A stretch of 35,812 bases of DNA from positions 1 through 35,812 of the forward strand of contig JAMPFD010000020.1 of NCBI GenBank assembly GCA_023664625.1, in the 5' to 3' direction. The translations under genes and the position numbers were made by a program. The notes beneath the pieces were generated by a model that saw only the letters and a list, made by a program, of their open reading frames with translations, had not been told where the DNA came from and searched no databases. Source of the DNA: Bacillota bacterium (GTDB lineage Bacteria; Bacteroidota; Bacteroidia; Bacteroidales; Bacteroidaceae). The first letter of the stretch is position 1. Each line of letters opens with the position of its first letter. This document shows positions 24,929-31,842 of this stretch, piece after piece.

Positions 24929-25879
24929 TTACTTGTCAAGACTGATAATCTCATAGTTGCGCGATCCGAGACCGATTTTCTCACCCCATTCCATGATATG
25001 CGTGCCGTGCTGCTGTGCTATGCGTTCAAGCAGAGGCTTGGTATTGTTATGCTCATCATTATGGATTTGTGTGACGATGTCATAGCACGCCTGGTCGCAG
25101 GCTACAGGGTCGAGTGAGGCAACAATGCCATAGTCGGCAATGAGAGGCTTTTGCGGATTGGCGTTGCAGTCGCAGTCTATGCTCATATTGTTCATCACGG
25201 CGATATAGACAATCTTCTTTCCGCCGTCAAAATAGTCATGCACAGCCTGGGCGGCGGAAGCCATTGACTCCACGAATCCGTCCTGATCATCGACATGTTT
25301 CCATGCCTCCACGACATCCGCGGTTACTCCTGCCGAATGGATATATGCCTTTCCCGCTGACGATGCCACGCCGATGCTTGCGTTTTTCAGCACACCTCCG
25401 AGTCCGCCCATCTGATGCCCCTTGAAATGGGCAAGGTTAATCATGAAGTCATAGTATGCCAGATGCTTGCCCACAATGTCATACTTGATGTGCATACTGT
25501 CCCTGACAGGAATCCTCATGTCTCCCTCCTCGTCCATGATGTCCACAGGGGCAACGGCAGTGAAGCCATGGTCACGGACGGTTTTCCTGTGTGCCTCGGT
25601 TGTGTTTCGTGTGCCCGGATAGGCGGTGTTGCACTCTACGATGGTGCCGTGGACTTCATCAAGCAATGGCTTGATAAAGTCAGGGCGCAGATAACCTGTC
25701 TTTTGGGACTCTCCTGTACTTATCTTTACTGCCACACGTCCCTCGGCAGGACGTCCCAAAGCTTTGTAAATCCTGACCAAAGACTCGGGAGTGATCTCGC
25801 GGGTGACATAAACCTTGCTCTGTGCATATAAGCCCAAAGAGAAGAATGCTGCAAAAGCAAAAGAGAAATAGCGTTTCAT
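24929..25879 (-). CDS. Exported DUF362 family protein
   Basis: The 316 residues have a signal peptide (MKRYFSFAFAAFFSLGLYAQ). The mature part follows the DUF362 pattern: RVAVKISTGE, DFIKPLLDEVHGTIVECNTAYPG (in pieces), DFMINLAHFKGHQMGGLGG, then GVLKNASIGVASSAGK and LDPVACDQACYDIV. Family members are often iron-sulfur proteins; here the only close cysteine pair is DCDCN, and the C-terminal ferredoxin-type repeats found in some members are absent. It is probably periplasmic. Its activity is unknown. It lies between the AraC regulator (77-nt gap holding a GGACGGG/CCCGTCC hairpin) and the CMD-cupin gene. Confidence 0.87.
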   Translation of the reverse strand: MKRYFSFAFAAFFSLGLYAQSKVYVTREITPESLVRIYKALGRPAEGRVAVKISTGESQKTGYLRPDFIKPLLDEVHGTIVECNTAYPGTRNTTEAHRKTVRDHGFTAVAPVDIMDEEGDMRIPVRDSMHIKYDIVGKHLAYYDFMINLAHFKGHQMGGLGGVLKNASIGVASSAGKAYIHSAGVTADVVEAWKHVDDQDGFVESMASAAQAVHDYFDGGKKIVYIAVMNNMSIDCDCNANPQKPLIADYGIVASLDPVACDQACYDIVTQIHNDEHNNTKPLLERIAQQHGTHIMEWGEKIGLGSRNYEIISLDK

Positions 25880-25956
25880 AGATTATATTGTTTTTAGGGG
25901 ACGGGCACAGAAAGCATCATGAGAGGCGTACCCGTCCATGTTATTAACTGCCGCTG

Positions 25957-26844
25957 TCATGCGGTGCGGAACTGCGTGGGGGTCATGCCCGTGCATCTTT
26001 TGAAAAAGCGTACGAAATGCTGAGGATATTCAAAGCCGAGGCTGTCGCTTACATGTGTAACGCTGAGCCCTTCGTCGCTGAGCATCTCCTTGGAGGCAAG
26101 GAGCAGGCGGTCGGTAATGAAATCCTTTGCCGTGCGTCCTGTCTCCGCCTTGACAAGCTCACCGAAGTATCCTGTGGAAAGGCAGCACTTGTCCGCAAAA
26201 TACGCCACTGTGGGCAGTCCCTGTGTCCGTGCCTTGTCACGGACATACTCGTCAAGCATCTTGGAGAAACGCTGTACAACACCGTGATTTATTTCCTCAC
26301 GGGTGGTAAACTGCCGGTCGTAGAACCTGAGGCAATAGTTCAGCAGCAGTTCTATGTTGCTCACGATGAGCTCGCGTGTATGCTTGTCGATAGCATGGTG
26401 CAGTTCCTGTTCTATCATTCCCAACACTCCGCGGAACACTTCCACTTCCTGCGTAGAGAGATGCAGAGCCTCACTGCTTGAATAATGGAAGAACTCATAG
26501 CGTGAAATCTGCCTGCCGAGCTGTGTGCGCACGAGAAAATCAGGATGGAAGACCAAGGCTGTCCACTTCGGCTTAATGCCTGTCGGCTCCACGTGTACTA
26601 TCTGTCCAGGAGCGAATGACGTCACTGTCATTTCGTCAAAATCATACTTTGTGCGGCCATACGACAAGTTACAGCCTTTAGTCTCTTTGAGAAAAAGAGC
26701 ATAGAGTCCGTAATACATATCGCAGGTCTCAGTGTCACCGGCGGTCTTCCCGTCAAAATGCGCCACACTGACAAGCGGATGGAGAGTCTCAAAGCCAAAC
26801 CTGTCATTAAAAGCCTGTACAGAATCAATGTTCACTGTTTTCAT
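25957..26844 (-). CDS. AraC-family transcriptional regulator
   Basis: 295 residues with an N-terminal cupin-like sensor region (about 1-170, LSYGRTKYDFDEMTVTSFAPG in pieces). The C-terminal AraC double helix-turn-helix runs from 200 to 293: VAYFADKCCLSTGYFGELVK, then LSVTHVSDSLGFEYPQHFVR and FKRCTGMTPTQFR. It is complete, unlike the regulator at 12029. Its ATG overlaps the stop of the preceding cyclophilin-like gene by 4 nt (ATGA), so translation is coupled, and it probably controls the cassette it sits in. The inducer is unknown. Confidence 0.92.
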   Translation of the reverse strand: MKTVNIDSVQAFNDRFGFETLHPLVSVAHFDGKTAGDTETCDMYYGLYALFLKETKGCNLSYGRTKYDFDEMTVTSFAPGQIVHVEPTGIKPKWTALVFHPDFLVRTQLGRQISRYEFFHYSSSEALHLSTQEVEVFRGVLGMIEQELHHAIDKHTRELIVSNIELLLNYCLRFYDRQFTTREEINHGVVQRFSKMLDEYVRDKARTQGLPTVAYFADKCCLSTGYFGELVKAETGRTAKDFITDRLLLASKEMLSDEGLSVTHVSDSLGFEYPQHFVRFFKRCTGMTPTQFRTA

Positions 26845-27485
26845 TTCCCTGATTTCTTTATTCCTTTTTCTATGTATATTCCTTTCTCTGGAGCATTCAC
26901 AAGCGTCCGTCCGTCAAGGCTGTGTATTGTCTTGCCGCCGGAAGCCGTGCCGCCCTCCACCTGCTTCACTGCCGTTTCGCCGGCGAGGGAGAGGGTTACG
27001 GTACAGTCGCCTGTGCCGAGAATGCTCCTTATCTCATTTGCAGAGAGATTGTCTATCTTGCCGAGACGCGTGAAATCCCACTCGTTTGTGTCATAGTAAA
27101 GGCAGATGTTGCTGCCCTGATACAGTATTATGTCACCGGGGACGGTGGCGATATACTCGTCATTGCGCGGAAGAGAATGCCCTATGTAGCCTACTTTCTC
27201 GAAATTGCCGTAGTCATGTGCCTGATATGTCAGCGGCCCCTGCTCCAGCAGTGCCACAAGGGCGGCAGCGGAAGAATTGTCGGCAAGCGTTGCCGTCATG
27301 GTCTTTCCGTTCACTGTTATGTTCATCTTGTTCATTGCCTTATTCTGATTGTACATGATAATCTCCACTGATTCCGCATCCTCAGCCTTCCCGTCGCCGG
27401 AACCTCCGCCTGGGATTCCATCGCAGGCTGCCATGAGAGCGGTTGCCGCCAGCACGGCATAAACGGTAAAAATCAATCTTTTCAT
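26841..27485 (-). CDS. Cyclophilin-like fold lipoprotein
   Basis: Started at MKRLIFTVYAVLAA, the protein has a lipoprotein signal with lipobox ALMAAC, followed by a Gly/Asp-rich linker. An ATG at 27497 overlaps the hydrolase stop (TAATG) and would add only MAVS. The core resembles the bacterial cyclophilin-like domain: ITVNGKTMTATLADNSSAAA, LLEQGPLTYQAHDYGNFEKVG, then GDIILYQGSNICLYYDTNEWDFTRLG (each in part), a fold related to cyclophilin but without prolyl-isomerase active-site evidence. The last 30 residues read IHSLDGRTLVNAPEKGIYIE, a tail seen on exported Prevotella proteins. It is probably anchored at a membrane face. It is co-translated with the AraC regulator. Confidence 0.82.
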   Translation of the reverse strand: MKRLIFTVYAVLAATALMAACDGIPGGGSGDGKAEDAESVEIIMYNQNKAMNKMNITVNGKTMTATLADNSSAAALVALLEQGPLTYQAHDYGNFEKVGYIGHSLPRNDEYIATVPGDIILYQGSNICLYYDTNEWDFTRLGKIDNLSANEIRSILGTGDCTVTLSLAGETAVKQVEGGTASGGKTIHSLDGRTLVNAPEKGIYIEKGIKKSGK

Positions 27486-27496
27486 GGAAACAGCCA

Positions 27497-28585
27497 TTAC
27501 TTCAGATATGTCCTGTAGAACTCCTCTATCTTGCCGAAAGGTATTACTTCAAGATTGTCATAAAGGTCGGTGTGCACCGCTCCGGGGATAATCATCAGTT
27601 CCTTGTTGCCGGCCTTTGCCGCCACGCTCTCACCGTTGCGCATCATCCCGGCGTAGGCATCCTTCGAGAAATAGCACGAATGGGCTTTCTCACCGTGAAT
27701 CATGAGCACTGCTGAGCGTATCTCGTCACTGTATCTCAGTATAGGCTGATTAAGGAACGACATGCAGCCCGTCTTGTTCCATCCGCCGTTGGAATTGCCG
27801 CTGCGCGGATGATAGCCGCGGGAAGTCTTGTAATAGTCATGGTAATCCTTGAAGAACCACGGGAAATCTTCCGGCATCGGGTCGGGCACTCCTCCGCCCT
27901 GCTCATGGGATCCCTGTGCAAACTCCTTTGTACGCTGGGCATTCAGTGCCTGCTTAGCCTCATAACGGGCATCGGCATTGTCAGCATTGTCAAAATAGCC
28001 GTTGGCATTGACACGGCTCATGTCATACATCGTCGATGTCACGGTTGCCTTAATGCGGGTGTCAAGAGCCGCGGCGTTGAGAGCCATTCCTCCCCATCCG
28101 CAGATTCCGAGCACACCGATGCGTCCGGCATCGACGTCGTCACGGCAGGAGAGATAGTCTACGGCAGCCTGGAAATCCTCGGTATTGATATCGGGCGATG
28201 CCATGAAGCGCGGCTCTCCCCCTGACTCTCCCGTGAACGAGGGGTCAAAGGCCATTGTCACAAAGCCCCGCTCCGCCAGTGTCTGCGCATAAAGACCGGA
28301 GCACTGCTCCTTACATGCTCCGAACGGACCGCATACTGCAACGGCTGCCATTTTGCCGTCCGCATCCTTCGGGACATAGAGGTCAGCGGCGAGGGTTATG
28401 CCGTAACGGTTGGTGAAAGTCACCTTGCCGTGGTTCACCTTAGGAGACTGTGGGAAAGTTTTGTCCCATTCCTGTGTCAACGTTAGTTCTGTCTTGTTCA
28501 TGACGTGTGTAGTTTTTAAGATTTGTGCCACTGCCGAGAGTGTCAGCAATGACAGCAGTGATAATAATGTTTTCTTCATAAGCAT
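27497..28585 (-). CDS. Exported alpha/beta hydrolase
   Basis: The 362 residues begin with a signal peptide (MLMKKTLLSLLSLLTLSAVA). The alpha/beta hydrolase fold is marked by GITLAADLYVPK, AVCGPFGACKEQ, ERGFVTMAFDPSFTGESGG (in part), DVDAGRIGVLGICGWGGMAL, and a late His in PGAVHTDLYDN. The nucleophile elbow reads GICGWGG, with Cys162 where serine is usual, as in dienelactone hydrolases; the true nucleophile is not certain. A large insertion (about 195-270, rich in Asn, Gly and Tyr) separates the core halves. It is the first gene of the five-gene cassette; its stop overlaps the next ATG (TAATG). The substrate is unknown. Confidence 0.88.
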   Translation of the reverse strand: MLMKKTLLSLLSLLTLSAVAQILKTTHVMNKTELTLTQEWDKTFPQSPKVNHGKVTFTNRYGITLAADLYVPKDADGKMAAVAVCGPFGACKEQCSGLYAQTLAERGFVTMAFDPSFTGESGGEPRFMASPDINTEDFQAAVDYLSCRDDVDAGRIGVLGICGWGGMALNAAALDTRIKATVTSTMYDMSRVNANGYFDNADNADARYEAKQALNAQRTKEFAQGSHEQGGGVPDPMPEDFPWFFKDYHDYYKTSRGYHPRSGNSNGGWNKTGCMSFLNQPILRYSDEIRSAVLMIHGEKAHSCYFSKDAYAGMMRNGESVAAKAGNKELMIIPGAVHTDLYDNLEVIPFGKIEEFYRTYLK

Positions 28586-28689
28586 GCGGAGAAAGTTCTT
28601 GGTTCCTCCTGCCCCTCGTCCCCGACCTGCGGACTATCGCAGACATTCGGTTGCGGAAGCAAACAGGGAAACATTTCTTTGTCCGGGTG

Positions 28690-28697
28690 CAAAATTA
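28690..28697 (-). promoter_or_regulatory. -7 box for the five-gene exported-enzyme cassette
   Basis: TAATTTTG on the minus strand, in a context (GGGTGCAAAATTAC on plus) identical to that at the luxS promoter. No clear TTTG lies at the -33 position. It is about 105 bp before the hydrolase ATG; the leader holds a small CTGCG/CGCAG hairpin near 28627-28642. Between here and 28911 I see no gene. Confidence 0.5.
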
Positions 28698-28911
28698 CAC
28701 ATTATATTATTGTCAGCGCATACCCCGATTTTGGTTTGATTTACCAGAATTTCGGTTTGACACACAAAACTCTTTCAAAAACCACTATTCCTCTCCTGTA
28801 TTTTTCAGTGCAAATATAATAATTTTCTCTGAAAATCAAGAAGAAATGGCAAAAAACTGCTTATTCCATACAGATCCACACGTTAAACTTCTCTCCGTAT
28901 TTTTATAAAGC

Positions 28912-28957
28912 AAAGAGCCATACCGTCACTCTCCGCAGGAGTCCGGTATGGCTCTTT
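28912..28957. terminator. Terminator downstream of the DUF805 gene
   Basis: AAAGAGCCATACC (28912-28924) and GGTATGGCTCTTT (28945-28957) form a perfect 13-bp stem, with an inner ACTC/GAGT pair. It lies 34 nt beyond the DUF805 stop. T-tracts are short on both sides. Confidence 0.65.
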
Positions 28958-28990
28958 CAGGTCTGTTATGCGCACTGCGCACAGCCCGGC

Positions 28991-29500
28991 TTAAACGTCA
29001 GAACCGCCGTCAGTGTCGTCCGCAACATATTTCGGCGACTCTCCGTATTCGTTCTCGTACGGGTCGCTGTCCTGACAGAGGAAGAAAAGCATCACGAGTT
29101 CGTAGACCATTATCAGCAATACCCATAGGATATATTTCATAATGACAGCATAAGCGGCACCCGGACCGTAGCCTTCAAAACCGGGATTGGCAGTGCTTAC
29201 CGTCAGGGCAAGGAAGTCATAAATGACGGAGATGGCAATACCTGTCTTCATGATGGCTCCCGCTCCCCACCACCATCCGCTTCTGCCGGTGTCGTGAAGC
29301 CTGCGGAAGGTCAACGGAATGGTCAGCACATCGAACACGAAACCTGCAATGGGAGTGCAGACAATGCTTAGCAGCCACACCAAAAGGCGCGTCCACCAAT
29401 ATTCGGAACGGCGCGCGCGTCCGCTGAACTGTGCTATTCTGTTGGCAGCCTGCTTTATGGCTTCCGTAAACTCAAGGGTAGGAATAGTATTTGTTTCCAT
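28991..29500 (-). CDS. DUF805 family inner-membrane protein
   Basis: The 169 residues match DUF805: an N-terminal soluble helix ending in FSGRARRSEYWW, the family hallmark, then helices including LLVWLLSIVCTPIAGFVF, and the second hallmark RRLHDTGRSGWWWG. Later helices follow (residues 85-105 and 118-140), and the tail is acidic (QDSDPYENEYGESPK). The function is unknown throughout the family. It is the last gene of a three-gene operon, 13 nt after the lipoprotein gene. Confidence 0.9.
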   Translation of the reverse strand: METNTIPTLEFTEAIKQAANRIAQFSGRARRSEYWWTRLLVWLLSIVCTPIAGFVFDVLTIPLTFRRLHDTGRSGWWWGAGAIMKTGIAISVIYDFLALTVSTANPGFEGYGPGAAYAVIMKYILWVLLIMVYELVMLFFLCQDSDPYENEYGESPKYVADDTDGGSDV

Positions 29501-29513
29501 AATTATTAAGTTT

Positions 29514-30176
29514 TTATAAATCGTCTTTTGCGTGCCGGCGCACGGTGGTGGTATTTGCCTTGTCTTTATATAACAGCATCACATAACATGTTGAGAAGCC
29601 CTCATGTTCAATCCATAGCACAATCTCACCATTATTGACATTAAAACAGCTCTCATACTTGCACTCGCCAAAATCTACAGCTCTCATCTTGTCACTATCA
29701 GTCTTAGTGGAAAATGTCAGAAATTTCTCGGTACATGAAGAAGGTTTCCCGTACTTTTCGGTAAGCATCTTTTTCAATTCTTCATACTCTCCATAGAGAT
29801 ATTCCCATCTCTCCCGTTCAGGAAATTTCACATAGATTCTTGATACCAAGTCTTGGTTGTCAAGCGTGGCGACATAAATGCTGCAATTCTTTGAACCGGC
29901 AAATTCTCCCGTAAGAACTTCGTATCCATCCTCTGTACTACCCTCATACTTGAAACCTTTGTGCTTCATGCGTGTCACGAATGTTTCCAAAGCGCCGTCA
30001 ATCGGGACACCCTTGAATTTCAGATGTGTATTCTTTGCCGTCGCAGCATCATCCTGCGGGTCATCGACAACTTCCTCGCTATCCAAGCCTTCTGAATTGT
30101 TTTTAGGATTGAAACTAAAACATCCGCAGAGGCAGATGCACAATGTCAGAGCTAATAAAATATGTATTTTCTTCAT
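29514..30176 (-). CDS. Lipoprotein, paralogue of its upstream neighbour
   Basis: The 220 residues start with a lipoprotein signal (MKKIHILLALTLCICLCGCF) followed by an acidic linker. The domain after residue 50 begins LKFKGVPIDGALETFVTRMK and continues GYEVLTGEFAGSKNCSIYVA, a pattern shared with the next gene (FLGIPVDGTKSAMIQKLKEK, VGTFNGRDVYVYVV). The C-terminus RRHAKDDL also echoes the neighbour's RAHGEDL. I recognise no named family; the shared module looks like a small alpha/beta unit exported to the periplasm. It lies 18 nt after the paralogue and 13 nt before the DUF805 gene. Confidence 0.75.
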   Translation of the reverse strand: MKKIHILLALTLCICLCGCFSFNPKNNSEGLDSEEVVDDPQDDAATAKNTHLKFKGVPIDGALETFVTRMKHKGFKYEGSTEDGYEVLTGEFAGSKNCSIYVATLDNQDLVSRIYVKFPERERWEYLYGEYEELKKMLTEKYGKPSSCTEKFLTFSTKTDSDKMRAVDFGECKYESCFNVNNGEIVLWIEHEGFSTCYVMLLYKDKANTTTVRRHAKDDL

Positions 30177-30194
30177 CAGTGGTAGTATTATTAG

Positions 30195-30782
30195 TTACAA
30201 ATCCTCACCATGGGCACGGTTGTATTCGTTATCATAAAACATTGTGATATAATATTTACTTCCTGACTTACATATCATAAACCAAACCGATCTATTCCTA
30301 CAGTCTTCATACAATTCTATGTTATTTGCTTCTGTAAGTTCCGGCAACACTGTTGGCAGTTGACAAAAAGATGCTTCATAACGTTTGTTTTTCACAGACA
30401 TATTATAAGATATGTCTTCATCATCAGGTAATGTATTATTAGATAAAGCTATATATTTTACATTATTATTAAACTGTCTACAGAGAGTATTGAATCTGAT
30501 TCTAATACCTGTTTCATCCATATTATCAACATCTGCCAGCATAATCCTGCAAACTTTTCCATTATTTGTAACAACGTAAACATAGACGTCCCTACCATTA
30601 AAAGTCCCAACTAAAGCATCTTTGACATCAGGACTACTTGTAAATCCCTTTTCCTTCAGTTTCTGTATCATCGCCGATTTCGTTCCGTCAACAGGAATGC
30701 CGAGGAACTTAGTAACTTCTTTCTGTGCATGCAGTGCCACCGAAGCAACGAGCAGCACAATGAGTAAAAATGTCTTTTTCAT
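30195..30782 (-). CDS. Secreted protein, paralogue of its downstream neighbour
   Basis: The 195 residues have a signal peptide (MKKTFLLIVLLVASVALHAQ) with no lipobox. The mature part opens at once with FLGIPVDGTKSAMIQKLKEK, then KGFTSSPDVKDALVGTFNGR, VYVYVVTNNGKVCRIMLADV, and a middle segment rich in Asn. It ends in YITMFYDNEYNRAHGEDL. The likeness to the lipoprotein gene downstream indicates a tandem duplication followed by divergence of export mode (free versus lipidated). The function is unknown. It is the first gene of the operon; upstream lies the 126-bp palindrome at 30832-30957, and I could not find a convincing -7 box between them. Confidence 0.75.
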   Translation of the reverse strand: MKKTFLLIVLLVASVALHAQKEVTKFLGIPVDGTKSAMIQKLKEKGFTSSPDVKDALVGTFNGRDVYVYVVTNNGKVCRIMLADVDNMDETGIRIRFNTLCRQFNNNVKYIALSNNTLPDDEDISYNMSVKNKRYEASFCQLPTVLPELTEANNIELYEDCRNRSVWFMICKSGSKYYITMFYDNEYNRAHGEDL

Positions 30783-30831
30783 TTATCTTGTTTTTAGGTA
30801 CAAGAAAGGCGTGCACCCATCCGTGACTTGC

Positions 30832-30957
30832 CTTTACTTAGGGTTACCGCCAAGTGACCTTCTACGTAACAAGCACAGAATGGTCCACGCCTTAGAGCGT
30901 GAACCTTCAGTCTGCTCGTCCTCACGTAGTTGAATATTGGCGGTATTCTAAGTAAAG
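30832..30957. ncRNA. 126-bp multi-stem palindrome, candidate structured RNA or MITE
   Basis: The outer arms CTTTACTTAGGGTTACCGCC (from 30832) and GGCGGTATTCTAAGTAAAG (to 30957) pair with two or three mismatches. Inside are ACGT-rich arms CTACGT/ACGTAG (30862-30867, 30924-30929), CAAGCACAGA against TCTGCTCG, and an apical stem GGTCCACGC / GCGTGAACC (30882-30890, 30897-30905) closing on CTTAGA. The series of coaxial stems interrupted by internal loops looks like a folded RNA. The strand is undetermined. No coding feature is convincing here. Confidence 0.45.
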
Positions 30958-31323
30958 AGAACAAGAGCCAAAAGCTCAATTCATATATGTTCAAGTACGG
31001 ACATGAACGCTTCTCTTGCAAGGTTAATAAGTAATTGTTAATCCAAAGGGAGACTGTCACTATATATAATAGAGGTGTAATCATCCCGAAGCGTATTGTT
31101 CCTGTCTGTTTTTTAATTCATCGGCATTCGTTTTCAGGGTGAATATTCAGGAAAGGTGCAAAGATGCACAGGAATGACCGGACAGCATCTGTCCAAATCT
31201 TTCTGCAAAAATAACAATTTTTCAGGATAACAGCAAGAAAAACAGAACATTTCTCCAGGTTTCCAATGAAAAAAAATCTTCATGCACATCTGCGAATACA
31301 TTAACACTCCCAAAAGATTGTAT
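30958..31323. other. Noncoding stretch
   Basis: About 365 bp with a weak GGTTAA/TTAATCC inverted pair near 31022-31045 and an AT-rich TATATATAAT segment. Open readings on the minus strand are Cys-rich and lack family features. I see no gene. Confidence 0.45.
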
Positions 31324-31376
31324 TGAACTGCCCCCCGAAAAAAGTTTCTTTTGCCTGACTTTTTGGATGCAGTCAA
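31324..31376. mobile_element. IS-end-like palindrome, copy B
   Basis: It begins TGAACTGCCCCCCGAAAAAA and ends CTTTTTGGATGCAGTCAA, so the two sides are imperfect inverted repeats around TTCTTTTGCCTG. It aligns with 15-56 (shared order: GCnCCnC, AAAAGTTT, TTTTGnCTnAC, TTTTGG, TGCAGT, CA). Two ends lying back to back without a transposase suggest an excision scar or a small palindromic repeat. Confidence 0.45.
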
Positions 31377-31550
31377 CATCAGGTCTTCAAGTCTCGGAAG
31401 CCATCCTTATGACCGTAGGAAAAAGCACATAGTCCCTGCATCAGTTTTCAAATGCGCTATTTATCATAATATGGGAATCAGGGACTTCCGGAACCTTTTC
31501 CGGGGCTTTCCGCCGATATTCCCGATGGAAGGAAAGGCGGATAACGGCAA

Positions 31551-31644
31551 TTTCCCCTGCAAAAGGTAACGGTTTACAGCACGAACCGTTACCTTTTGCA
31601 GGGGAAATAACTACCTCTGACAGGACGAAAGGTTACCTTTTGCC
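31551..31644. repeat. GGTAAC-core palindromic repeat, copy 2
   Basis: A perfect 24-bp inverted repeat (31551-31574 and 31584-31607, core GCAAAAGGTAACGGTT) surrounds the 9-nt loop TACAGCACG. It is followed at 31626-31644 by CGAAAGGTTACCTTTTGCC, a further partial arm. The design mirrors 20411-20480. It lies 200 bp beyond the stop of the EEP-family gene and could also end its transcript, though no T-run follows. Confidence 0.65.
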
Positions 31645-31842
31645 GTCAATCTTATTATGTTTTATATCTTATTGCGACATATCCAACTGATAACCAAACG
31701 TTTATAAAAACATGAAATTCCTGCGTTTTCCGCAACTTTCAATCGTAGAATTATTTACGCGCAAATCTCATGAGGGCACGGCGGCATGAGTTTTCTTATT
31801 CTTGACGGCATTCTGTCAAGAGACGCATGACAATGGCAGCTG

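Noticed and set aside
30794..31084. Minus-strand 96-codon open frame
   Set aside because: It crosses the 126-bp palindrome, so its sequence is dictated by inverted repeats; no start context or family match.
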